A stretch of 16,726 bases of DNA from an uncultured bacterium. Lineage in GTDB: Bacteria > Patescibacteriota > Minisyncoccia > Phycocordibacterales > UBA918. A model generated the notes under the pieces. That model was given only the letters and a program-made list of their open reading frames with translations. It made no database searches and was not told where the DNA came from. Made by a program: the position numbers and the translations under genes. This document shows, piece after piece, positions 6,387-11,184 of this stretch; the stretch's first letter is position 1; the number at the start of each line of letters is the position of its first letter. The DNA lies in NCBI GenBank assembly GCA_913050645.1, contig CAJXAG010000019.1, forward strand, positions 1 to 16,726, written 5' to 3'.

Positions 6387-6605
6387 TTAATGTCCCGAAG
6401 TCGGGGTAATACTAGCCCCGACTTCCGAGGTGCCACGTCCCGGCGCTAAAGCGTCCGGCTCCGTGACACTCCCACGGACGATCGGGAATAAACCACAAAC
6501 CAGTGAATGGAGATGCTGTTGCACTTCTTGATCACTAACAAAGACACCGTAAGAATCACGCATTTCTTGTTGGTATTCTTTGATGAGTTCTTTGCTAAAG
6601 TTCAT
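6387..6605 (-). CDS. Small protein of the replicon (72 aa), function unknown
   Basis: I chose ATG 6605 (MNFSKELIKEYQQEMRDSYG), with GGAAG eight bases upstream. The frame is open to 6719, but the longer version would cross two terminators. Residues 1-40 form a plausible helical unit (KELIKEYQQEMRDSYGVFVS, then QEVQQHLHSLV). From about 42 on, the sequence turns Gly/Pro/Thr-rich (APGRGTSEVG...TPTSGH) because it is read through the GC-rich origin region, including the whole stem-loop. The tail is probably imposed by that overlap. From memory, short ORFs with a similar helical start occur beside recombinases in candidate-phyla genomes; I cannot confirm this. It could be a copy-number or transcription regulator (inference). 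Confidence 0.6.
   Translation of the reverse strand: MNFSKELIKEYQQEMRDSYGVFVSDQEVQQHLHSLVCGLFPIVRGSVTEPDALAPGRGTSEVGASITPTSGH
6392..6442 (-). other. Rolling-circle replication origin: stem-loop with TAGTATTAC
   Basis: GAAGTCGGGG (6397-6406) and CCCCGACTTC (6416-6425) form a perfect 10-bp stem with a 9-base loop. Read on the minus strand (the rep sense strand), positions 6414-6406 are TAGTATTAC. This fits NANTATTAC, the nonanucleotide nicked by CRESS Rep proteins between the seventh and eighth base, placed at the loop as in circoviruses. The hexamer CGGGAC occurs on the minus strand on either side (6442-6437 and 6397-6392) and may be a Rep-binding iteron. Further GC-rich pairing (CGGCGC/GCGTCCG) lies at about 6441-6457. 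Confidence 0.88.
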
Positions 6606-6623
6606 GGTGAAACTTCCGCAACG

Positions 6624-6634
6624 CTTGCAAGCAT
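6624..6634. repeat. CTTGCAAGCAT repeat, copy 1 (candidate operator)
   Basis: An 11-base direct repeat also found at 6775-6785. Each copy contains the palindrome CTTGCAAG. This copy lies between the terminators and the start of the small gene; the other sits in the spacer of the predicted promoter. Such placing fits a regulator or Rep binding site. Confidence 0.5.
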
Positions 6635-6635
6635 C

Positions 6636-6660
6636 AAAAAAAACCGCCCAAAGCGGGCGG
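6636..6660 (-). terminator. Leader terminator 2 (minus strand)
   Basis: On the minus strand GC-rich arms CCGCCC/GGGCGG are followed by eight T residues. It lies only about 30 bases before the small gene and after the predicted promoter, so it can only act as an attenuator or as insulation. Confidence 0.8.
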
Positions 6661-6664
6661 CAAT

Positions 6665-6688
6665 GAAAAAAGAGCCCAATGCGGCTCT
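6665..6688 (-). terminator. Leader terminator 1 (minus strand)
   Basis: On the minus strand arms AGAGCC/GGCTCT with a 6-base loop are followed by a run of six T. Together with the hairpin at 6636-6660 it forms a tandem pair facing the rep unit. Confidence 0.75.
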
Positions 6689-6762
6689 CAAACTTTTTAA
6701 GCAATGCAGATTGTGGCAAGAGCGATAACTAAGTAATTTTATGTACTTATGCTTTTAAAGCT

Positions 6763-6791
6763 TTTATATTGCTTCTTGCAAGCATTGCTAA
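6763..6791 (-). promoter_or_regulatory. Candidate promoter of the replicon unit
   Basis: On the minus strand TTAGCA (6791-6786) and TATAAA (6768-6763) are separated by exactly 17 bases. The spacer contains the second CTTGCAAGCAT repeat (6775-6785). Transcription would start near 6756 and run through two terminators before the small gene at 6605. Confidence 0.5.
6775..6785. repeat. CTTGCAAGCAT repeat, copy 2 (candidate operator)
   Basis: Direct repeat of 6624-6634, located inside the spacer of the predicted minus-strand promoter, where a bound protein would block RNA polymerase. Confidence 0.5.
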
Positions 6792-6846
6792 CTCGTTTTT
6801 GAGCGAAAAAGTTACGTGACAAGCTACGATTATGTGTTGTGACCAT

Positions 6847-6936
6847 AAGGACACGAGCAGCACCGCCACTTCACACTGCTCCTTGCGTCGCAGCGCGAAG
6901 CTCCGGGCGGACGCGACATGCTGCTCTCGTGTCCTT
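6847..6936. other. Long imperfect stem-loop, structured RNA or DNA element
   Basis: Outer arms AAGGACACGAG (6847-6857) and CTCGTGTCCTT (6926-6936) pair perfectly. After a two-base bulge CAGCA (6858-6862) pairs TGCTG (6919-6923), and further in CCGCC (6863-6867) pairs GGCGG (6906-6910). On the minus strand the inner part can fold as CTGC/GCAG with a GA/GA internal loop and a GCAA tetraloop (6893-6876). No signal recognition particle, RNase P or tmRNA signature is seen. The gene-free stretch 6606-7052 holds this, the promoter and the tandem terminators. A single-strand replication origin or a small RNA are the two readings I favour. Confidence 0.55.
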
Positions 6937-6996
6937 TACAAAACCTGTGCATGTTGTCCGAAAATGCATCCACAGCAGCGACATGTCTACGATTGA

Positions 6997-7002
6997 TATA
7001 AT
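6997..7002 (+). promoter_or_regulatory. Candidate -10 box for the 49-aa basic protein gene
   Basis: A perfect TATAAT stands 50 bases before the ATG at 7053. No clear -35 box is seen. Confidence 0.4.
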
Positions 7003-7052
7003 AGTGGCAATGCTTTAGATGAGCAGATTATCAAATAAGGTCAATACAACGT

Positions 7053-7202
7053 ATGGCAAAGAACGAACGTACTTCCAAGCGTGTTGCAAAGCTGGCATCC
7101 AAGCAGCTGCGTAGCAAGAAGTCAACGAAGTCACAGAAGTCAGTAGCGGCCAGTGCACTTACACAGGCACCGAACCGACGAGCAAAGAAAAAGAGCCGAT
7201 AG
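7053..7202 (+). CDS. Small highly basic protein (49 aa), MAKNERTS-type
   Basis: The ORF begins MAKNERTSKRVAKLASKQL and ends with a run of Lys/Arg (RRAKKKSR). About a third of the residues are Lys or Arg, with almost no acidic ones. From memory, short proteins with the same MAKNERTS start, a central basic stretch and a SALTQAPN-like motif (present here) occur in proteobacterial and plasmid contexts; their function is not known to me. DNA or RNA binding is plausible from charge alone. A TAAGG sequence lies roughly a dozen bases before the start, and a strong terminator follows within 40 bases, so it is monocistronic. Confidence 0.72.
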   Translation: MAKNERTSKRVAKLASKQLRSKKSTKSQKSVAASALTQAPNRRAKKKSR

Positions 7203-7241
7203 CGCGAACTATGACTCAATCTCTATTGTTCAAATTCTTAT

Positions 7242-7271
7242 GAAGAAGCCCTTTAGGGCTTCTTCTATTTT
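7242..7271 (+). terminator. Terminator of the 49-aa gene
   Basis: An 11-bp perfect stem (GAAGAAGCCCT 7242-7252 with AGGGCTTCTTC 7255-7265) is followed by TATTTTAT. It separates the basic-protein gene from the restriction-modification block. Confidence 0.85.
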
Positions 7272-7280
7272 ATCCCAGCG

Positions 7281-7303
7281 GATATCTGTAAATGTGAGAT
7301 ATC
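7281..7303. promoter_or_regulatory. Inverted repeat upstream of the restriction gene, candidate operator
   Basis: GATATCT (7281-7287) and AGATATC (7297-7303) are perfect inverted arms 9 bases apart, 87 bases before the endonuclease start. No controller gene is seen in the block, so a methyltransferase or host factor would have to bind it. A tiny frame of 11 codons (7333-7368) lies between and could be a leader; support is weak. Confidence 0.4.
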
Positions 7304-7389
7304 TACAGGAGGCATTACATATCATCAGTTTAATGGAATTACAACATCAATTCGATTTTTTAGCTTAAATGGTTATAATAATAATCATT

Positions 7390-8286
7390 ATGGAGCCAAG
7401 TAACATAATCACGGAATTAAGTGATGTCGAAAAGCAGTGGTGGGATGAAACTATCAAACAATTCAGATCTGAATTTATCAGAGAGCCTAAACATTACTCT
7501 GATACAACTTTAAGACAAAAAGGAGTAACTCTTGAACAGCTGCAAGAGAACACAGACCAGATGATTGAAGAGTTAAGAGAGGAAACTTGGCAGCTTTATT
7601 TATTGGATGAAGCAGTTTTTCATCAAGAAGTTTTGGCGTATTTGGTGAGGGAAAGAGATTTACCTAAAAATATACTAAATGCAATCATCGATGAAAAAGT
7701 TTTAACTGAAGATTATAAAGACATCGGAAAAGAGGAATTTACTTTAAGAATCGCAGGGGTGATTGGTGAATACACAGGCAAAGTAATGCCATATATTTAT
7801 GCCCTTAGTTTGAGCACGACGCAGTCACGTCGCTCAAGATCAGGTCAAACCTTTGAAGCAATAGTTGAGTCTTTCATGGATGTTTTTGGATATTCTTACG
7901 ATAATCAGTCTTCTGTTGGGACAGACTCTTTTTCCGAAAGTGGTCTTGGAAAGAAGGTAGATTTAATTGTGCCTGGGATGGAAGAATATTCACGCAACCG
8001 ATCGAAATCTGCAGTGGTTACAGTTAAAACAACCTTAAGAGAAAGGTGGCAAGAGGTAGCAGAGGAGTTGCAACGTACAAACGTTCCGCATATCTATCTA
8101 CTAACGGCAGATACAGGTGTTAGTGTGCCAACAATCGATACTATGAGTCGGTACAACATTACTCTTGTTGTATATTCAACAGAAAAGGAAGGCAAATTTG
8201 CAAATAAAGAAAATGTGATGGACTTTCAAACCTTCTACAATCAGGAGATGCCGCATATTATTAGCTATTGGAATAGTCGAAGATGA
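7390..8286 (+). CDS. Type II restriction endonuclease, PD-(D/E)XK, EcoRII-C-like
   Basis: Predicted to cleave unmethylated DNA at the site protected by the adjacent cytosine methyltransferase. The 298-residue protein has a helical N-terminal half. A catalytic region begins with RRSRSGQTFEAIVE (about 147-160) and continues with KKVDLIV (Asp191) and VVTVKTTLRERW (Lys213), fitting the D...(x)xK pattern. The K-T-x-x-(R/K)-(D/E)-R-W element is what I associate with EcoRII C-terminal-like nucleases. Target sequence cannot be deduced. I chose ATG 7390 over ATG 7369 because a TATAAT at 7374-7379 would put the transcript start at about 7386; the earlier start would add MVIIIII. The gene overlaps the methyltransferase by 4 bases (ATGA). 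Base composition is visibly more A/T-rich than the flanks, suggesting recent transfer. Confidence 0.82.
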   Translation: MEPSNIITELSDVEKQWWDETIKQFRSEFIREPKHYSDTTLRQKGVTLEQLQENTDQMIEELREETWQLYLLDEAVFHQEVLAYLVRERDLPKNILNAIIDEKVLTEDYKDIGKEEFTLRIAGVIGEYTGKVMPYIYALSLSTTQSRRSRSGQTFEAIVESFMDVFGYSYDNQSSVGTDSFSESGLGKKVDLIVPGMEEYSRNRSKSAVVTVKTTLRERWQEVAEELQRTNVPHIYLLTADTGVSVPTIDTMSRYNITLVVYSTEKEGKFANKENVMDFQTFYNQEMPHIISYWNSRR

Positions 8287-9221
8287 AAAAGAAAAAATTT
8301 AAGTTCATAGATCTGTATGCTGGAACAGGTGGAATCAGAATCCCTTTTGATCAAATAGGAGGTGAGGGTGTATTTGCTTCTGAATGGGACAAGTTTGCTC
8401 AGATAACTTATGCTGAAAACTTTGGTCATACACCTGAAGGAGACATTGGTGAAATTGCACCGGAAGATATTCCTGAACATGACTTGTTGTTGGCAGGCTT
8501 TCCATGCCAACCATTTTCCAACGCAGGACTGAAAAAAGGGTTTTCAGATACAAGGGGAACCCAATTTTTCTTAATTGCAAAGATTATTGAAAAACATCGA
8601 CCGAAAGTACTGTTCTTAGAAAACGTGAAAGCTTTCAAGAGTCATAATAAAGGAAATACTTTTGAAGTTGTTAAGAAAACTATTGAAGAAGATTTAAACT
8701 ACACTTTGTTTGCACAGGTTTTGAATGCAAAAGATTTTGGTGTTCCTCAAAACAGAGAACGTTTCTATATGATTGCTTTTGATAATGAGCAATTCCCAAA
8801 TGGTGTAGATTTTAAGTTTCCAAAACCGATAGGCGTTGAAACCAAAGTGGGAGATATCCTTGAGAATAAGAAAGTGGACGATAAGTACACTATTTCAGAT
8901 AAGCTGTGGGCTGGGCATCAGCGCCGAAAAGAGATGCATAAGAAAAAAGGGAACGGTTTTGGCTATTCGCTTTTTGATAAAAAATCTCCTTACACCAGTA
9001 CTATTTCTGCACGTTATTATAAAGACGGGTCAGAAATTCTTATTGAGCAAAAGAAGAAGAACCCTAGGAAGTTAACACCACGTGAGGCAGCACGCCTGCA
9101 AGGGTATCCTGAAGATTTTAAAATTGTAGTAAGTGATGTTCAGGCTTATAAGCAGTTTGGAAATGCTGTAGCTGTACCAGTAATTCGTGCACTTGCACAA
9201 AACATAAAGCCGTATCTATAA
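8283..9221 (+). CDS. DNA (cytosine-5)-methyltransferase
   Basis: Transfers a methyl group from S-adenosylmethionine to C5 of cytosine, protecting host DNA from the partner nuclease. Motifs in order: I DLYAGTGGI (10-18), IV FPCQPFSNAG with catalytic Cys75, VI ENV (113-115), VIII QNRERFY (156-162), a short target-recognition region (about 175-260), IX RKLTPREAARLQGYP, and X with the QFGNAVAVPV segment near the C-terminus. Length (312 aa) is normal for a single-specificity enzyme. The recognition site is not deducible. Translation is coupled to the endonuclease through the ATGA overlap, an order in which the nuclease comes first. Confidence 0.95.
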   Translation: MKKKKFKFIDLYAGTGGIRIPFDQIGGEGVFASEWDKFAQITYAENFGHTPEGDIGEIAPEDIPEHDLLLAGFPCQPFSNAGLKKGFSDTRGTQFFLIAKIIEKHRPKVLFLENVKAFKSHNKGNTFEVVKKTIEEDLNYTLFAQVLNAKDFGVPQNRERFYMIAFDNEQFPNGVDFKFPKPIGVETKVGDILENKKVDDKYTISDKLWAGHQRRKEMHKKKGNGFGYSLFDKKSPYTSTISARYYKDGSEILIEQKKKNPRKLTPREAARLQGYPEDFKIVVSDVQAYKQFGNAVAVPVIRALAQNIKPYL

Positions 9222-9226
9222 AGTTC

Positions 9227-9787
9227 ATGAAAATTGAAAGTAAAAAACTTTATCTAGATGAAGAATATAGTGAAAGCGAAGATAATATTTATGACCAATA
9301 TCATGAATATAGTTATAGGATAGGAAGTTTTTTGATGGACTTTTCTTCTCTAGAAGACACTATAGATTCACTGCTTATTGAAAGGATTAATGACCGGTCA
9401 CATGAATTCGGTTTTCAAACAATAAAGCTGTTTAAGTTTAAACAAAAAATTATCTTACTAAGAGACAACTACAAATCTTTGATCAGATATCTTTCTTCCG
9501 ATAGTAAGAAGCTGAGATTGCTTTCAATCGTTGATAGTAGCTACGCAGATTTGGTTAAGCTTAGTGAATTCAGAAATAAAGTGGCACATGCAAATTGGGA
9601 AACATTGGATAAAAATTTTTTTGTAACAACAGACGTGAAAGAGGATACCCAAGGAGTGTATTTTGTAAGGACAAAAATAAGTTGCAGGTTACTATATAAT
9701 GCATCGCGTAAATGTGGTTCTCTTTCTAAAAGGATATTCAACGACCATGAGAAGATTTTAGATAACACACTACGAAGAAGAATGTAG
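9227..9787 (+). CDS. HEPN-like protein linked to the restriction-modification pair
   Basis: A 186-residue, mostly helical protein starting 5 bases after the methyltransferase stop, so very probably in the same transcript. The segment EFRNKVAHANW contains R116-N-x-x-x-H121, the Rx4H motif of HEPN domains, several of which are RNases that act in toxin-antitoxin or abortive-infection systems. The first 35 residues are acidic and Tyr-rich. No HEPN partner such as a MNT nucleotidyltransferase is adjacent. The motif and location suggest a defence role, for instance RNA cleavage when restriction fails (inference). It could instead be a non-catalytic HEPN of unknown role. Base composition matches the A/T-rich restriction genes. 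Confidence 0.65.
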   Translation: MKIESKKLYLDEEYSESEDNIYDQYHEYSYRIGSFLMDFSSLEDTIDSLLIERINDRSHEFGFQTIKLFKFKQKIILLRDNYKSLIRYLSSDSKKLRLLSIVDSSYADLVKLSEFRNKVAHANWETLDKNFFVTTDVKEDTQGVYFVRTKISCRLLYNASRKCGSLSKRIFNDHEKILDNTLRRRM

Positions 9788-9790
9788 AAC

Positions 9791-9805
9791 AGTTCTAACA
9801 TCGTC
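9791..9805 (+). repeat. 15-bp direct repeat, copy 1
   Basis: AGTTCTAACATCGTC begins 4 bases after the HEPN stop codon and is repeated at 10429-10443 just after the toxin stop. Similarity continues for 13 bases beyond the identical core. Confidence 0.8.
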
Positions 9806-9830
9806 CCATGCTGCCCGCAAATATAATGTA

Positions 9831-9859
9831 TTGACAGTGTCATTACAACTATATAGAAT
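9831..9859 (+). promoter_or_regulatory. Toxin-antitoxin promoter with overlapping operator
   Basis: TTGACA (9831-9836), a 17-base spacer and TAGAAT (9854-9859) form a near-consensus promoter. The palindrome TGACA-g-TGTCA (9832-9842) overlaps the -35 box, as expected for autoregulation by the antitoxin. The predicted transcript starts at about 9866, the ATG itself, so the mRNA is probably leaderless. Confidence 0.72.
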
Positions 9860-9865
9860 GTGTGT

Positions 9866-10141
9866 ATGAGTTCACAAGATACTATACAAATTAGAATTGA
9901 TTCTAAAACAAAGAAAGCAGCTAGAAAAACACTTGAAGGTGTTGGTATTGATATGTCCAGTGCAGTGAAGCTGTTCCTTACAAATGTAATCAATCAAAAA
10001 GGGATCCCTCTGGATCTTAAGACTGAAAACGGATTTACACTAGCTCAAGAACAGGCACTTATTGCGGAGACAGAAGAAGCAAAAAAGAACTCAAAGCGTT
10101 TTGTTACGGTAGACGCTCTCATGGAAGATTTGGTGCGCTAG
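9866..10141 (+). CDS. RelB/DinJ-family antitoxin
   Basis: The 91-residue antitoxin has an N-terminal ribbon-helix-helix DNA-binding segment (TIQIRIDSKTKKAARKTLEG) followed by the DinJ-like helix GIDMSSAVKLFLTNVINQKG. The acidic C-terminal part would wrap the toxin. ATG 9866 is preferred over the in-frame GTG at 9860 because the promoter places the transcript start on this ATG. The toxin starts 3 bases after the stop. It is expected to neutralise the toxin and repress the shared promoter through the palindrome at 9832-9842. Confidence 0.9.
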   Translation: MSSQDTIQIRIDSKTKKAARKTLEGVGIDMSSAVKLFLTNVINQKGIPLDLKTENGFTLAQEQALIAETEEAKKNSKRFVTVDALMEDLVR

Positions 10142-10144
10142 TGT

Positions 10145-10426
10145 ATGAAATACGAGATTGTAAAAACTCGTCGCTTCAAAACTGCATTTAAGAGAGTTAG
10201 ACAGTTACAAGGTTTTAAGCAGGATGTCTTTGAAGAAGTGGTGCGGTCACTTGCAGAAGGCCAGAGACTGAAGAAAGAAAGAAAAGATCATCAACTAACC
10301 GGAAACCTGAAAGCATTTAGGGAATGTCACCTGGCTCCAGACATACTCCTGGTGTATCAAATAGATGACGGGATTCTTGTTTTGACGTTAGTGAGCGTTG
10401 GCAATCACGCACAGCTATTTAAATAA
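10145..10426 (+). CDS. YafQ-family mRNA interferase toxin
   Basis: A RelE-superfamily endoribonuclease of the YafQ type, which cuts mRNA on the ribosome. The 93 residues match the family length. The catalytic set known from E. coli YafQ (His50, His63, Asp67, His87) corresponds to His49 (KDHQLTG), His62 and Asp66 (ECHLAPD) and His88 (VGNHAQLF), so the toxin looks active. It follows the antitoxin by 3 bases. The pair may stabilise the accessory region against loss (inference). Confidence 0.92.
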   Translation: MKYEIVKTRRFKTAFKRVRQLQGFKQDVFEEVVRSLAEGQRLKKERKDHQLTGNLKAFRECHLAPDILLVYQIDDGILVLTLVSVGNHAQLFK

Positions 10427-10428
10427 AA

Positions 10429-10443
10429 AGTTCTAACATCGTC
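10429..10443 (+). repeat. 15-bp direct repeat, copy 2
   Basis: Identical to 9791-9805 and starting 3 bases after the toxin stop. The downstream 13 bases differ from copy 1 only by transitions, and the CTGC and CGC blocks are kept. Confidence 0.8.
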
Positions 10444-10495
10444 TTACACTGCTCGCTGTTTAAAGCTGGCACGAGGCACTATCGTTTGAGCCTAT

Positions 10496-10521
10496 AAAAA
10501 CGGACACGTATGCGTGTCCGT
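10496..10521 (-). terminator. Terminator of the FMN reductase gene
   Basis: A 9-bp perfect stem (ACGGACACG 10500-10508 with CGTGTCCGT 10513-10521) and a TATG loop are followed on the minus strand by five T. It may also weakly stop transcripts from the toxin gene. Confidence 0.85.
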
Positions 10522-10542
10522 CTTTATCATTTTACGAAGTGG

Positions 10543-11085
10543 TTAACGTCTGGTTGCTGAGATGAGTGTTTCAAGCGCTGAGGAAATATACTCCTTTGTG
10601 GTGTCGTCTGTCAGTTCGCCATCTTCGGTAAACTTATCTCCAGTTCCGCCAACAAAGAATTCAGGTTGCCCGAGCACGTTTGCATTGAGGTGCAGTAGTG
10701 ACTGCTTGAGTTGGTACTGCGCTAGTGAAGCGCCTGTGCCTCCCGGGGAAGCACCAACAACCAGTACTGGTTTGCCGGTAAATGAATTTTTGCCGTACGG
10801 TCGAGACAACCAGTCAACAGCATTTTTTAATACACCAGGGACTGCACGATTGTACTCTGGTGTGGCGATGATAAGCGCATCAGCACCTTCAACCGCATCT
10901 TTCAATGATTGTGCAGTTGCAGGAAAATCAGACTCTAGATCTTGGTTAAAGTGGGGTAGCGTGTCTATTTTCATAATTTCTAATTCTGCATTTTCAGGTA
11001 AGGCACTCTTAAATGCCTCCATAAGTCCGAGGTTGTATGATTTAGCTCGGAGACTTCCGACGATACCGACAATTTTTGTACTCAT
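10543..11085 (-). CDS. NAD(P)H-dependent FMN reductase (quinone/azo/chromate reductase family)
   Basis: A flavodoxin-fold enzyme that uses NAD(P)H and bound FMN to reduce quinones, azo compounds or metal ions. The phosphate-binding loop GSLRAKSYN (about 10-18) and the flavin-contacting TPEYNRAVPGVLKNAVDW (about 75-92) are diagnostic, and GASPGGTG follows. Length (180 aa) is normal. No signal peptide is seen, so it is cytoplasmic. It is divergent from the HxlR regulator gene, with two shared operators between, and is therefore probably induced by the oxidant or electrophile that the regulator senses. There is no clear ribosome binding site. Confidence 0.92.
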   Translation of the reverse strand: MSTKIVGIVGSLRAKSYNLGLMEAFKSALPENAELEIMKIDTLPHFNQDLESDFPATAQSLKDAVEGADALIIATPEYNRAVPGVLKNAVDWLSRPYGKNSFTGKPVLVVGASPGGTGASLAQYQLKQSLLHLNANVLGQPEFFVGGTGDKFTEDGELTDDTTKEYISSALETLISATRR

Positions 11086-11105
11086 AGTATTTTGTTATGT
11101 GTTCA

Positions 11106-11122
11106 ACTTTAAATAATAAAGT
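11106..11122. promoter_or_regulatory. HxlR-type operator 1
   Basis: ACTTTA-AATAA-TAAAGT is a perfect palindrome with a 5-base centre, lying about 20 bases upstream of the reductase start. It shares CTTTAAATnnTAAAGT with operator 2. Confidence 0.7.
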
Positions 11123-11141
11123 AATAAGAGTGTAGCAGATA

Positions 11142-11158
11142 GCTTTAAATTGTAAAGT
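11142..11158. promoter_or_regulatory. HxlR-type operator 2
   Basis: CTTTA-AATTG-TAAAG with the same 5-base centre; its midpoint is 36 bases from that of operator 1. It overlaps the -35 box of the regulator's own promoter. Confidence 0.7.
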
Positions 11159-11178
11159 TAGTTATGCAGTGGTACTAT
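11150..11178 (+). promoter_or_regulatory. Promoter of the HxlR gene
   Basis: TTGTAA (11150-11155), 17-base spacer, TACTAT (11173-11178). The predicted start point is 11185, exactly the chosen ATG, implying a leaderless mRNA and autoregulation through operator 2. Confidence 0.55.
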
Positions 11179-11184
11179 ACGTGT

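Larger units (their letters stand above)
3925..6800 (-). mobile_element. Integrated CRESS-type rolling-circle replicon with serine recombinase
   Basis: A compact leftward unit of a small gene, an origin stem-loop with TAGTATTAC, a circovirus-like Rep and a large serine recombinase. The left edge falls in the 3' half of tRNA-Ser(ACU), where the recombinase gene ends. The right edge is not visible: I find no second copy of the tRNA 3' end. It may lie near 6800, or the element may include the restriction-modification and toxin-antitoxin cargo up to about 10445. No capsid gene is seen, so this resembles a plasmid more than a virus. Confidence 0.65.

Noticed and set aside
6606..6719. Upstream extension of the small replicon gene (start at 6719)
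   Set aside because: It would be translated through two T-tailed terminators; ATG 6605 has a better upstream sequence and a more natural helical N-terminus.
6847..6936. Signal recognition particle RNA, 6S RNA or tmRNA
   Set aside because: The diagnostic SRP loop with its GGAA apical sequence is missing, the length is too short for 6S or tmRNA, and no tRNA-like domain is visible.
9791..10500. Integron cassette with true attC sites around the toxin-antitoxin pair
   Set aside because: The repeats lack a matching GTTRRRY partner and the paired R/L boxes of attC, and no integron integrase is present in the window.
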